The notes under the pieces were generated by a model. That model saw nothing but the letters and a program-made list of their open reading frames with translations, had not been told where the DNA came from and did no database searches. A stretch of 64,000 nt of DNA from Apiosordaria backusii (taxonomy: Eukaryota > Ascomycota > Sordariomycetes > Sordariales > Lasiosphaeriaceae), in the NCBI GenBank assembly GCA_030549205.1, contig JAUKTV010000007.1, positions 806,001-870,000 of the forward strand, given 5' to 3'. Position numbers and translations under genes: made by a program. Shown here one piece after another: positions 31,301 to 44,200 of this stretch; positions within the stretch are counted from its first letter, which is position 1, and each line of letters begins with the position of its first letter.

Positions 31301-33151
31301 TTTGGGGTGCCCACACCACCGCCGCAGGAGCACCGACACCGACACCGATACCGAGAGTGTGTGTAATAAGAAATTCCACATTCTGGAGGAAATATGTCCC
31401 AACACGAGAATAGGATGGTGATGAGCTGCTTTCCTTTCTGGGAATCCCAACTCGTGTCAGTGTAACCACTTCGACTCCATCAGAGACAATAACTCTCGGT
31501 ACTTGGTTTTGTGTGTCAAACCGCCTGTCGAACATTATTGGTGTGAACGTTAAAAGTAGTGTGGGTTCGAATGCTGCATTGCAGTGGCAAAATTAAGAGA
31601 GGGCCAAGTAATACGGGATAACTACACCCGCCCGTCTTCGGTTCTTTCTGCAGTGAGATTGAATGGAAGGACTCACCACTGAGGCACAGTACAGTTTGTG
31701 TGTGTTCTGTTACATACCGCCTGCAAGAACAAGGCCCAGAACCTCCCCAATGGGGAGGGGTGTGTGTGTGCGTCCTAGTGTCAAATCAGTCCGAAAAACT
31801 AACAGTTTTTTTCAACGGCTTCTCCGCGCCTATTAGATACCGCTACTGATGCTGCTTGGTGCGCGATCTGGTATCTCACCCCCGCGCTCACCCCAAACCG
31901 TCCGGCCGGGAGTGAACATCCGGTAGATACAGATACCAGTAGCTGTCTGTGATGCAGTAGTGTGCGAGTCCATTCTCCGAGTTCGGATAAAGCTATGCAC
32001 TACATGCAGTAGCTTCTCTGTGTCAGTTTTTTGGTGTCAAAGGAGCGCCCGCTGCTTCGGGTCTTCAAGGTCGAGACATCATCAGCCTCGGGCCACGTCG
32101 GCATCACCATCCACCAGTCAAGACAACTCAATTCATCAGACACAAACTCTCCCCCAACCGCCGCCACACACGTTGTGGGTGTCAAACACTTGGCGATTTC
32201 TCGGTCCCCCCTTCCCCACTGGCCCGTGGTTAGTGGAAGCCGTTTCAAGCCGTTACCAACGTTTTTTTTTATTGTGATGCGTGATGATAATGTGTGTGAT
32301 GAAAAGCCCGCTTGACAGGTTCCAAGCAGATCAGATCCGCCCCAATCCCCGATTCGAAACTTCTTTCTTCCTCCCCTGTCGTGCTGAAAACAGATGGGTC
32401 CTTCTACTGTGGGGGCGGCAACAAAAAACAAGCCAACGAACGGCCGAGGAATCGCGGCGGTTTTTCTCTTACCTGCTTTTGACGGGTTGCCCGGGCCCGC
32501 CGCGCTATCGGATAGACTATTGAACAAAAACGGGAAAACCGGATCTGTGGAGGAGAAAAAGGGGGATGGGAATGTTCCGGCAGAGAGAGAGAGCGTGAAA
32601 GAGGAACCCAGCAGCACATGGCAGACGAGGATGATGCCTCTCCGCTTCAAGTTCAGTCCACCGGTTGGTGGAGTTTTGTTGCCTTTGTTAGAGGTTCCCC
32701 TTCTCTTTTGGGGCCGGTTAGGCTGGACAAGGCAAGGTGAGGCGGGCGAGATGAGGGAAGAGGTTAACGAAAAACATCCTCGGTGGCTTTACGGAGCAGT
32801 GTACGGATACATAGGGTAGCATTCGAAAGGCTTTCGGATATCGTTGATGATGATAGCGTTTCGTTACCCCCCAGTTCCGGACGACAGGAGATAGGATAGG
32901 GGATACAGAGACATGGAAAATTATTGGCGTGAGTTTGTATCCCCTGAATCTGTCAGCTTCCTGTCGAGGGACGTCGTATTGCTTGCTTGTTGCGGAACCG
33001 TAACACAATCGTTACTCGGACTTTTTCCTTTCTTTCAATTGTTACGAATTGTGTAATACTGGAAAGAAAGGCCATTGATCGGCAACGTCTGCCACTGTGT
33101 CACCAAACCTTGCGATCTCTCCAGTGTGATCTTGCAGCAGTAGCAAGAAAG

Positions 33152-33163
33152 CCCCCCCCCCCC
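33152..33163. repeat. C12 homopolymer
   Basis: Twelve C residues in a gene-free region. Confidence 0.9.
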
Positions 33164-36100
33164 TTTTAGACCAGCCGTTGTGTCTTTGACCGTTGTCATC
33201 AACGTTCTTCTTTTCCTGGCCCCGTGCCCCAGAGGATCGGATAAGACGCCATCAATATCGCCACAACGCCCTGGCGTAATAAGCCGTAAAATAGTCAAGG
33301 ATTTAACCCCCAAGGCCAACATACGATTCCTGTGCGCTTTGATAATCCTGATATTATAGACCTCTTAAGAAACGCCATTCGGCATAACAAGGCCGGCTTA
33401 ATATCTGGGGGATCCATGAGGCACATCACGGCGTAAAACATTCTGACTTGGGTGCTTTGCAAAGAAGCGAATATTGATCGATGAACCTAGACCTCTTGGT
33501 GTCAGCCACATTACCACCACCCAAGGCCAGCCGTCGTTGAGGATCTGCTCGGCAGATATTCTTTCCGGGCGCAGATCACCCCCAAGGTGCCTGGTCTTGC
33601 TCAAATCCAGACCGCTCAAAAAGCAGCAATTTCGTCATATAACCTCCACCCAGGATGCTGCGATGCAGGTTGAGTTGTCCTCCATCGGGACGGTGGGATT
33701 GTATCGAGGGTCCTGTCGGTGATGTCGGTGTCCTGAAATGAGATGCGGTGGCCGGGGTGGCGTAAAAAACACACCGTTTGAACTTTCTTCTTTCTGTGCC
33801 AGCCAGTTGTGTCTTTTCTCTCCACGATTGTCTGCGATGTGATTCAAAAACGGTTTAGAGACCGGCCTTCAACGCTGTTAGTGGAAAAAGCGAACCCCTG
33901 TCTTGAGAGATCGGGCTTGGTAAAAACGCCTCTTTTTCTCATCATCATCACCAGACAAGGAAGAAGCAAACAACCGTCTCTTGTTTCCTGTTTCGTTTCC
34001 ATCTCTTCACCTTGAGGGGGACCATGGTGTTCCAGATCAGATCTCGTGTTTCTTCCCTGCCGTCAGCTCTTCACAAACAACGCCAAGAGCCATTAAACGA
34101 AGTTTGATATAACCCCAGCCCGCCCAGCGTAGCGGGCTGCGGGATCTACACTCGTTAGGCGTTGGCGTTTGTGTGGTTGTGGTGCACAGACGCGGAAATC
34201 TCGATACTTTTGACAGCGAGCGAGGTCGCCGACCTGGAACCCATTCCCGAGAGCATGGGTTCTGCGTGCGTCGTGCGTGCGTGCGGTCAGTGCTTGCTAG
34301 CTTTTTTTTTCAAGTACCCCTACCCGCCTGTGGTTCCCTGTGGTGATGCATCTCCGGGGCTTTGCCTTGCTGAACAACATCTCTCGGCCGGGTGGGCTCT
34401 GTGTGTTCCGTCGTCAGTTGTCGTCGTCGTCCAGCCAGCCAGCCGCGTTTCTTTTGTATATGTATATATATATAGGAAGGGAAATGTTGCGGTTGCATCG
34501 AACGTAAATGCCGGCTTGGTTCACGGCCGCGCGCTGGAGATCCCCGGCGTCCTGTAGTGTCACTACCAGACTCCCCCAAGAAGTATTGAATGCGGCACAA
34601 CCGCCTTGCGGACGGGGCGGGCGGCGGGCAAGGCGCGCGCAAGTAATAATTGTTGGGTTTTATTACTTGCGCTGCAAGGTTTGAACGGTAGAGGTGAGGC
34701 TATTGCTCAGATGAACATATCCGAATCCAGCTTGTTTTGTTTTCGGTCAAGGAAGGTCATGAAATGTGGGCGGAGACGGGATTCAGAGCAAGGATACTGT
34801 GGAGAGAGGTGAGGTGACAGCGTTACAGCGTTACGTTTCTTCAGCTCGTCACTGATGAATGAATGGTGACGCTCGGTCGGGGAGCGGAACGTAGCGCGTC
34901 GATCAGTCAATCAATCAGAAAAAAGGGAAGTCGAATCAATCAAAACGATGATACCCGCCAGTTTGGCTCAGACGCTGTGCCACAAAAGCAAGCCCCCCCT
35001 ACGCTAGCATTATGAATGTTCCGTTTCTTTTCTCCGTCTCCGTTTTTATTCAATTATACGATACATACCTACATACATACCATACAGCGCAGCAGCAGCA
35101 GTAACAACAAGCAGCCGCAACAACCACCCAGCAATATGCAGACAAGGATCACGACGATCTCCCTTCCCTTGTGCCCTGTTGTCTTTTTCTCTGTGTAAAT
35201 ACCCTTGGAGATTAGCAGAGGGTCACTCTACCATACCTACCTACACTGGTAATTTTTGCGGATGATACATCACTCCGTACACTACCGTTGTTGTCATCTC
35301 TTGGTATTTCCACACTTACCGACTCCATAATCGAAGAAGAAAATGATTATCGATCGGGACAGCTTCGGTCTGAACAAGCAGATCGGGGAGTGCTGATCCT
35401 TTTCCTCTTTTTGATGTTTGCTCTTCAGATTCTCCAGTCTTTGAATCGTCAATATCCACCACAAACGGGCCTTGTTTTTTTGTCTATGTGACCTTGCCCC
35501 AGGATCTGGGGTGTGCGGCGGCATGGCATGCCGTGCCTTGAATTGCATTGCTTCACGACTCCTGAATTGTTTGTTTCTGTGCCTTTCTATTACATGTATG
35601 TATGTAGGACCCCACGAAACTACTGCAAAGTACCTGAAGAACGGCTGCCCCTCGTGATGACCTAGATTGTGCATAATCCGCCCTGTCTGTGAAGGTGTTT
35701 GTTTCTCTAGTGCGGGCCCCCCAAACGTCAACGGTTTTGATGTGGATTACCTCGTTGACTTGTCTCTCTCGACATCGTCATCGGTTTTGGATCTCTTTTG
35801 TCAGTCTTACTACCCTTGGAAATGATCCTCCAGATGATCTGGCGTCGACGTTAACACCGATCATCGTGATCCGCTCCCCGTGCTAGCCCTTTCTTCAGAA
35901 AGTTTGGTAGGTATTTGTCCACCCCCTTCGATCGGGCCGTTGTGGGATGAACCTTCCCTCCCAACGCCTAACCTAACCCCAACCCGTTCAAGATGATCAG
36001 CAGCACGCACTTTCAAGCTCCACAAATCCTCCAGCTCTTCAGGCCTTTGCTTCGCGTAGCCCTTCTTTTTCTCGGCCTTGAAAAAAACAGGCAAAGCGTC

Positions 36101-37051
36101 AGATCGGATAGGTCGGCGGCCGGGTGTTTAATTTCCGGGGGTTTACTTTAGTGTGGTGAGCTGTTAGGCTTTTCACCGTTGAACTTATCTTGCCCATTAG
36201 GGTAGGTTATGACGCCTCTGACGAAATGTGTGTTCACGATAGTCATGATGAATTGTGATCTGCTCCCCCGCGTGCCGAAGCCAAGAGTAATGCCAAACTC
36301 AACAAACAAGGTAAGGCACACCAAGTCTCGAATGGGTACCATGAGGTGACTTTTGAGAAGAGAAAAAATGAGATGCCTATTCGAGATTCTGGGCCCGAGG
36401 ATTGGGTCTAGGTTGGTCCTTGAACGCCACGCCACCACGCTGTTGTCCCTGTCCGCCACCAGTCCCTTCTGGGAGTCTCAACAGAGCAGAGACAGCAAGG
36501 CGGAGAGCCCTGGGCCTCTCCCTCCTTGTCGAGGTCAGCGCAAATCCTCCTGTGCTTGTCAAGGAGCAGTAGGAGCCAGTGATTACACCCGCCCACCAAA
36601 CACTCTTAAGAGAAAAAAAAGCATCACGAAATCAGAGGAACAAAGATTTGTTTGTTAATATCCACATCGCCCAGAAGCGTTGTGGTGGTTGTATGTATGT
36701 ATTAGGTTTCTGTGCCCAGTTTTGGCCACAAATAGTGTTATGATACATGGTAGTATTCTTCCATCGCTTTTTCTCGTTTCGCTCATCCATCCCCCTCTTG
36801 AAAGAGGGTTCCCATTCAATAGTGTATGTGCATATCCAAAGACTGCTGGCAAAATGTACAAAGTAAAAAAACAAAGAAAAAAGGGCCATGTGGTTATGGA
36901 CGGGGTATCATCATATGAACAAAACAAAAAAAAAAAAATTTAAACCCCAAAACCGGAAAACCCATTCGCTATGCAAAAGCATTTGCCAAGTGTTCCCGTC
37001 TTTAAGCGCCTTTTTTTTCCATATCCGAAGATTTTGTCGGTTGCTGTTGCG

Positions 37052-37094
37052 TTTCTTCTTCTTCTTTTTCTTCTTCTTCTTGTTCTTCTTCTTT
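37052..37094. repeat. (CTT)n-rich microsatellite
   Basis: Mostly perfect TTC/CTT units with two interruptions, immediately past the stop codon of the Myb gene (in its 3' UTR on the minus strand). Confidence 0.85.
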
Positions 37095-37130
37095 GGTTTA
37101 AGACTCATCAGCTGGTGGATCCTTTCCCTC

Positions 37131-38207
37131 CTAAGGAAGCCTTGGGTCAACGTTTGGGTCGACGAGTTCAGAGACCGAGAGACCTCGGTTAGATCTATCT
37201 TCAACTCTGCAGTTGGCGCTCAACCCCGGGTCGCTCAGCTTAAAGGTCGACGCCGGAGCGTTGGGGGAGCTCGGGGCGGTAAGGGGGTGGTGATGCTGGC
37301 GAGACGTAAAGTAGTCATGCTGAGCGGGGACGCCATAGGCAAGGGGCTGTCTTGGGTAATCATTGCGAGAGAAGACCGGAGACATGTTCAGGCTGAAGTC
37401 TGGGGAGTTGAGCGGGTGAACAGCGTCGCTGAGGGAAGGCAGCTTCTTGTTGTTATTGTTGATGTCTGATGGGGAAGCTGAAGTCCGGTAGGGGTAGGGG
37501 TAAACACCATCCTCAGGGGCTGTCTTCAGCGGAGCAAGCAGCGCACCCTCAACTCTCGAGTCGAAGTACCGTGTCGGTGGGGAAGGTGCCTGGGGCGAGG
37601 TTCCATAGTGCGATCCGTTGTCCGACATCAGAGAGGGGGCCGCCTCCGAGTCGGGAGAGTAGGCTGGGGAGGAGATGGGAGTCTCGATTCCATAGTAGGC
37701 ATTGTGCAGGGCAGAAGGGTGAAGAGGCGGCACGGGAGGTCTTTGGGGTGCCATGCCGTGGCCTTGGGGAAGGGGCAGCGGCCTCAGGGGCATGGGAGCC
37801 ATGGGCGACAAGAGTGGAGATCCGGTTGTGATTTGGTTTCCATGGTATTGAAGGGAATTAGCCTTGCGCTTGTCCTGCCTCTTTCTGCGGTTCTGGCTCC
37901 CGTTCCACCAGTTCTTGACGGCATTGTCGCTGCGGCCCTGGAGGCGTCTGGCAATGTCGGCCCATCGCTTGCCAATCTGCTGAACCATGCTTTCAATGAT
38001 GGCGCCTTCCTCGGGAGTAATGGGGTCGTGGTTAAGAGAAGGCTTCAAGTTCTGATGGTATCTCTCGCGGCACTGCTTCGGTGTTCTGGAGGTGAGGCAG
38101 GCGGCGATGCGTACCCAGTTCAAGGGGCCTTGGGTCTGAACAAGAGACATGAGATAGGCGTCCTCATGTGCCGACCAAGGGCCTCTTCTGTGGTTAGGCG
38201 AAGACAT
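37131..38207 (-). CDS. rca-1: R2R3 Myb regulator, FlbD/RCA-1 family
   Basis: FlbD in Aspergillus and RCA-1 in Neurospora are Myb transcription factors; FlbD activates conidiation and sexual development genes. The frame from ATG 38207 gives 358 residues. Two Myb repeats fill residues 5-105: HRRGPW (W11), NWVRIA (W31), CRERYHQNLKPSLNHDPIT, then GKRWADIARRL (W82) and GRSDNAVKNWWNGS, followed by the basic RRKRQDKRK. This is the close signature of the FlbD group. The remainder is Pro/Ser-rich with histidine and asparagine runs and ends in LSVSELVDPNVDPRLP. The open frame extends upstream of 38207 but with no ATG at its beginning and low-complexity content from a (GGT)n(GAT)n repeat, so that part is taken as 5' leader; a Met about 27 codons upstream is an alternative. 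Large gene-free flanks fit a developmentally regulated gene. Confidence 0.9.
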   Translation of the reverse strand: MSSPNHRRGPWSAHEDAYLMSLVQTQGPLNWVRIAACLTSRTPKQCRERYHQNLKPSLNHDPITPEEGAIIESMVQQIGKRWADIARRLQGRSDNAVKNWWNGSQNRRKRQDKRKANSLQYHGNQITTGSPLLSPMAPMPLRPLPLPQGHGMAPQRPPVPPLHPSALHNAYYGIETPISSPAYSPDSEAAPSLMSDNGSHYGTSPQAPSPPTRYFDSRVEGALLAPLKTAPEDGVYPYPYRTSASPSDINNNNKKLPSLSDAVHPLNSPDFSLNMSPVFSRNDYPRQPLAYGVPAQHDYFTSRQHHHPLTAPSSPNAPASTFKLSDPGLSANCRVEDRSNRGLSVSELVDPNVDPRLP

Positions 38208-41200
38208 GATGTGGTTGTTTGTGTAGTGAGACAGAGCAGCCGACGCACGGGGGTCAGTGGTGCTGTTCTCGCAGTGGTAGAGGAGCATGTAGAAAGTTGG
38301 GGGGATAGTGTTGATGGGTGGTGGTGGTGGTGGTGGTGATGATGATGATAATGATTGCAAGAGCTGCTGTGGTTGTTGTGGTGGTTGCTGCGTGTTGACT
38401 GTTCAGATGTGGAAGTTCTGATGATGGATGAGGCTGTATTGTCAACGAGGAAGGAGGAGGAGGTCTGATAAGTATACATTCTCGGAGTGACCACGCGGAC
38501 CCAAGTGGTAACAGCAAGCGAACGACAACCAGGCCATCGCTTGGCACCCTGGGGCATGCTTGGGACCGGGTCTGTCACTTGGTGTGTGGGGACCCATTGT
38601 GGGTGCTGCTAGCCTGGGTGAACGAGGGAACTTCAGTGACATGGAACATGGGTACAACCAGTGCAAGCCTCAGAGAAACGGGGGCAGGGGCAGTTGGAGG
38701 AAGAGTCCACAAACAGGCCCCCTGTCTCCTGCACCCCTGTTTCTTGCAAAACAGAACAGAACAGCAGCAGCGCCAGCACACGACGAAACGATGAAACGAC
38801 TCCATCTGTAAGGTACCTACACACACACTGCCGAGAGCACACTTGCCACCGGTTTCTAAAAAATAACCACTTGTCGTCTTCCCGCTTGAGCTACGATAGC
38901 CATGGGCGCCACAGTAAGGTTGAGAAATAGTAACCGTTCCGTTCCTCGGTGACATGTGGAATTCCCAAACGTTGCTCATCTGGTGTCAATGGGGTGGCGC
39001 CGCCTTGGGTCGTTGAGCTGTCGAGATGGCGTGTACTTTAAACTTCACAGTGTTTCTGAGCGCTGTGGAGGAGAGGTGTACCTCTGGAGGGGTGGGGGTG
39101 AGGCAAGATGTACCTTCCTGTTGTCCTGAATTGGGTTTGGTACATCTGAAGTCCCAGGTATTCTGGCGTTTGGCTAGCCGCAAATGGTAGCGGCAAAGGT
39201 ACCGGAGAGTTTAATTGATGTGGCTTGAGAGGTACTTTCACCACGAAGCGTCAACATCAACGGCATCGGCTAGCTATGGCTTCAACCAGAAGCCTCGGGA
39301 GATGCCGCAAAGTTTGCCGTGTCAACAGGTTGCTCCATTGCTGGCAATGTCTCCACATTCATGGTGAAGCTTTCAAAGGGTTGTTGTTTGCTTGTAAATA
39401 GAAACATTGTGGATGACGAGGTCGACGACACGACAATACAATCCACACGGAAGCAGAACAGAAGACACGCCACCCAATTGCTTTGCAGAGCAATTTGGCC
39501 ATGATACACCTGCTGGATGGGGGCCCCGGCTGTCTGGAGCACCATGTGCTGCAGTGCCGTCCCGTCGTCGACGATTTGATGCGTCCGATGCGTGATGAAG
39601 AAAAAAACAGCATAACGGTATAAATGATTCTTGTATTGCTGCGTCGCAGCCGTGGGATTATTATTGGGATCCTGGTCTCTTAACCGTACCTTAATACCGT
39701 ATTACTGGACGTCGTGTATCGTCCGTCACCGCGGGGAGCAAGGATGGCACAGGGATCTCATCTCAGCTGCCCCGTGCCGGCCTTGTCTGCTTTGATGATC
39801 GCTGGCAGGGGGGCTGTTCGCGACCAACACCACCTCACACATCACATCACACACTTTTGCATCAAGGACCACCTCTTGTCACCGTCGCTGTCGATGAGAA
39901 TCCTCCGATCCACTGTGCCCCTCTGCCCTCCCTCTGCCCCTCCTATGCCAAGTATCACCATTTGCTGGAGGCACGAGTAGTTATCGATTCGGACTTTGGC
40001 TGGGGATGAGCATATCCGTAGTGTAGTGACGCTTTTCTCCTTGATGGCCCCCCCTTTTTCTTCTCCCAGAGCTTGCCGAGTAATCGTGCCGCATAGTGCG
40101 CCATCCTACTCCCCCGCTGGCTCGCAGCCTTGAGTGGTTTTTTGTCAAGATGGCGCCGTCTCGTTGCTGGCAGCACATCATTTCTACTGCAAGTGCGAAC
40201 CTACTCCTCGAGATCGGGCTACCTGACGGTGAGCGGGAAGTTCCAGACAACCAGTACCTTCAGCGGACGCAACGCCGTTCGAAACGGTAACCAACGTCTG
40301 AATCAGGACCTGCACCTACCTGACTATGTTCAAGGGACACATACATGACCCTAGGTCGTGTGGCTTGCAGGAATGGCCTTGTCCATCTGTAGGGGATTTT
40401 CAAGCAAGTTGTTGGGGGTGGTGCCGTCTTGGGCAATCCCCAAGATTTGCAAGTCCCACAAAGCTGAACCATCCCATCCACACCATTCTCTTAAGACATA
40501 TATTATGGCCCAGGGGCCTGTTGTCGGTTCTTGGAGCAGAGGGCTCCCAAAACTACTCTCACACGGCGGGATACAGTGTCATCGCGGCTCGCATCAGGTA
40601 TCAGGTAGTATGTAGCAGGGCCGCTACTGTGCGTGTCGCTTGAGCAGTCTGCCCCTCCGGAGGTATGATGGGATGCACTCATGTAGGTATGTACGGGTAT
40701 CCCGCTCCTGGCCCTTGTTCCAGAAGAGACGAAAAAGGCCTCAAGACGCATACAAAGCACACCTTTCACAGGCGCGCGCATCCAATACCGCACCTCATTC
40801 TTGCAGCATATAAGTTGGTGTAGCCACACAGGGCTGACATTCCGTCCGGAGATGGCGGGCGCCTCACACGGGTATCTCCAGAGCTGGGCCTTGAGCCGCG
40901 TGATATTGTTCGGAGGAAGCTTTGGAAGGCGGCGAGAACCATCAGCTGCCGGGGTAGGAGATGCCCAGATCGCGACATCCTTTGCCCCCGATTTCCTTAT
41001 CTGGGCAGAACCTCAAAAATTGCGTAGTCTCATCTTGGGATTGCCGGGCGTCCAGACTGCTCTCCTGGTCCTCGTATATCCTGTGTCCTGGTAGGTGTGT
41101 TCTCTTTTGGGCCTCTCCACCAGGATTCCTGATGGGTGTTCATACGTGTCCATTGTCGACAGCTGAGATGGCGGTGACAACGAGGTCAAACACTAGAGAC

Positions 41201-44200
41201 AGCAAAAAGAAACAATAGGTAAGAAAAGGGTATTGCTGGGTAGCATCCCTCGTCATCCCATGATGGTCTCGTCCCAAGCTGCTGGGGCGCGCCAGTGGCT
41301 AGCTTCCATGATTAGCCAACCCGGTGAACCAGATCGTCGGACTCCTGGCGGTGCGCAATAATTCCCGTTGAATTACTGGAGGGCTGTTATGATATAGGGA
41401 GGCATGTTTGAATTATGGGCGAGGGTTGTGTGTGGTTGCGATGGGGCGGGATTGCTTTTGTCGAAACTGTTCGAGACAAGTGGGTGGCATTCGTTCGCTT
41501 AATTACTGATTCAGGAAGATGTTCTTGAAGCAACTCGCTAAAAAAGAGGTGAAAGCGGCAAGTCGGTCGTCAGCGATGGCACTGTCTGTTCAGGCCGAGA
41601 TCTGGGGTTAAGCTTCAAGTCCCAGCGAGCCGGTCTGTGCTGATCCTGAGCGGGTGGCTTTTCTTCAGCGACCCATCCACTTGGGTTCCCGACCGGCTAA
41701 ATGCTTCCCAACTCCAGGGGTGCATGGACTTTGCAACGGCGCTTAGCTCCCCCCTCTGCTGGATTTCCTAGTGTAGGACAACCTTTGACTTCGTCCTGAC
41801 GTTCCAGGTTACATTCAGCAATCAGACGGCAGCGACCGCGGCACTCTTCCGAGGGCACTTTTTATGCTCCCACTGCTCAGGAGATGTGCACCGTGCAGTC
41901 CCCCCTCGACCCAGACGGGAAACCAGATCGCCGCGACTCCTTTGGGACCACTGAAGGGATGGCACAGACTGGCGATCGTCAGTTGCTCGAGATCTGCCCA
42001 AAAAAAACCCCATTATCGAATCACATCGCACAACACCTGCGCCCATCACCTCACCACCAAACCGGCGACGGCGGTGATATGACATGCAGATCCCGAGGGA
42101 GTGTAGATTATCTGCGCACATAAGTCTGCTACAGAGTATCAACGCCTCGTTTATCACATACCGCAAGCGAACCGAACCCACTGGCAGTCCCTTACCGTAC
42201 CACACTACACCACAAGGTGTCTTCCACACCGCTATAATAAGAAATCCTTGGGGTATAACGGCTGCCAGTTAAGACTCTGGGCGCGGGGGTTTGACAGAGC
42301 AACACACAGCTTCATCACACACAACCCTCACGCAAGCGACACCGGATTACCTTATGTACATACACATTGGCGATTCCCACCAACCTGGGAACCAACGATG
42401 CGAGGACACCCGAACGACAAAGTTCCGAAGATTTGTGCGCTGGTAACACCGAAACCCTTTGAAGCGTATGCTGTGACGCTGTAACAGCTGCCGTTGTCTC
42501 CATAAGCAAGCAAGCTTGATTTGATATCACTCAACTCGACATCGCTATCTCTACGGTATGTCGGGTCAGGCATGGGAGTGAAACGGACCCGAAGCAACTG
42601 TCCGGATGTTTGAATGTCTCCGCCTCGCAAACTTCTCACTGCAACTACAAAGTTCCTCATCAATGACGACCGATAGACAGCGCAGCAATACCAGTAGCCA
42701 AGATTGGACACATCGTCCTGCAAATCTCTCAGGTGGTCAGCTGGTGGTCAACGGGGCCCTGCTACAGTGGTATCGTATCTCTCCCCCAAACACGATAGAC
42801 TGACAGACGATAGAAAACAGCCAAGCCGCCAAGCAAGCCCATCCCTGCCCCTCTTCTCGTTTGGTATCCCCCGATGTTGCGATACTCCAGACTGCAGGCC
42901 TTGGTTTCGTACCAACGAGGCTCCCAGATCGTGGGGAGAGGGGAAATATCTTGGGAAACTTGGAGCCTGACTTCGGAGTGGTGGACTCTCATTTTCCTTC
43001 TGCATGCCCTGGGCTGCATGATCTTCCCGTGCGGTGCCCTCGCGATTGCTCGTCATCTCATTCGCCAGCAGCGACATCATCTCACCCCCAAGAAGGAGAC
43101 CGATGTTCCCAAGGACCCTCACTTTTGATACCACAGCAGCAAATATCCTTGCAACGAATCGCCAGTCCACACGTACTGCGGTATCCGCGTCCCGAGGGGC
43201 TTTTTATTTCACAACGGTATGCGGCCTTCCGCCATGATGCCGATATTGCTTACAGAGATCCAGCCGATAGCCACCGCTGTCACCGTCAAGATATATGTGT
43301 ACGTGCCTCTTCCCCAAGATCACCAGCCACATCTGCCACACATCTGCCACTCCAATCCCTCGGGCTCCTGGCCCCAGCTGGAAGATAAGGCGAAGCTCCC
43401 GTTGGCTGGATTCGGATTTCGGGGCGCTGGCAGACATCCGGGGGCCGGTTCGTTGCGGGTTGACCACCCCTCCCTCCCACACACTGCAAGTGGTCACCTC
43501 ACACACACACACATCAAGGGTTACCAGCGGCTCGGGCACCAACCCTACTCCGCAATGTGGCTAAAGCCCGACTCGGCGACCTGTCTTCCCAGTCCCGCAG
43601 GGGTGGAAGCAGGGAGCGATCCGTCTCCTTCCTTAGCGTTGACGCAAAAGACGACGCAAAAAACCGTTGTCACACAGCGCCGGGTCGAGAGGCGTCCAAT
43701 GACAACATGGGGATCTTCAAAGTGGCGCACTTGTCTCTTTCCCCACCCCCTTGTCGAGTGGTGGGCAGGGGTCAACCCCCATGTTCGACATTTGCTGAGG
43801 CTTTCTAACCATTCCTGGCAATCGCTAGCGAACGTTCAGCTGAGGCTTTCAACGCCAACAGTGGCCGAAACGGGAAATCGACAGTGGACAAGATGCCCTG
43901 TTTGTCGGACGGATGGCTGCTGGAGGAGGACCCGTCTGAACGGTGCTGGGATTTCAAGTTGGTTGGGGGTAAGTGGACACCCCGTTCTATTACATACTTG
44001 ATTACTTCGTACAGCGCCTCACTTTACGAGGTTTCAGTGATTTGCTCCATCATGTTGTTTGTTGTTTGTTTTCTATTTCTTGGCTTTGAATGGTGGTGAT
44101 GATGCTGCTGATACATAACCCCTTTGGGACGGGCGTTGTAACCCTCCCTTTCTTTTTCTTTTCAGCAGGACAGCATCATCATCATCATCAAGACTAAAAC

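Larger units (their letters stand above)
24863..37130. other. Long gene-poor region, 12.3 kb
   Basis: No reading frame here shows recognisable family motifs or consistent splicing. It contains degenerate tandem repeats at 25141-25350 and 26169-26300, homopolymers, a possible pol III unit at 28241-28385 (-), and scattered CCTACCTAGG-like motifs. The longest frame, 32000-32650 (-), has no ATG at its start. The right end flanks the 3' side of the Myb regulator gene. Confidence 0.5.

Noticed and set aside
31550..31585. GGGTTCGAATG resembling a tRNA T loop
   Set aside because: The flanking bases do not form a T stem and no A box or acceptor stem lies at the proper distance.
32000..32650. 216-residue open frame on the minus strand with a signal-peptide-like beginning
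   Set aside because: It does not begin with ATG (the first codon is TTG), shows no family motif, and the region has no splice or promoter support.
36911..37204. Lys-rich minus-strand frame over the CTT repeat
   Set aside because: Coding appearance is produced by the microsatellite; it overlaps the Myb 3' end out of frame.
38120..38578. His-rich 152-residue minus-strand frame overlapping the Myb gene
   Set aside because: It is a shadow of the Myb gene in another frame; the histidines come from the (GGT)n(GAT)n microsatellite.
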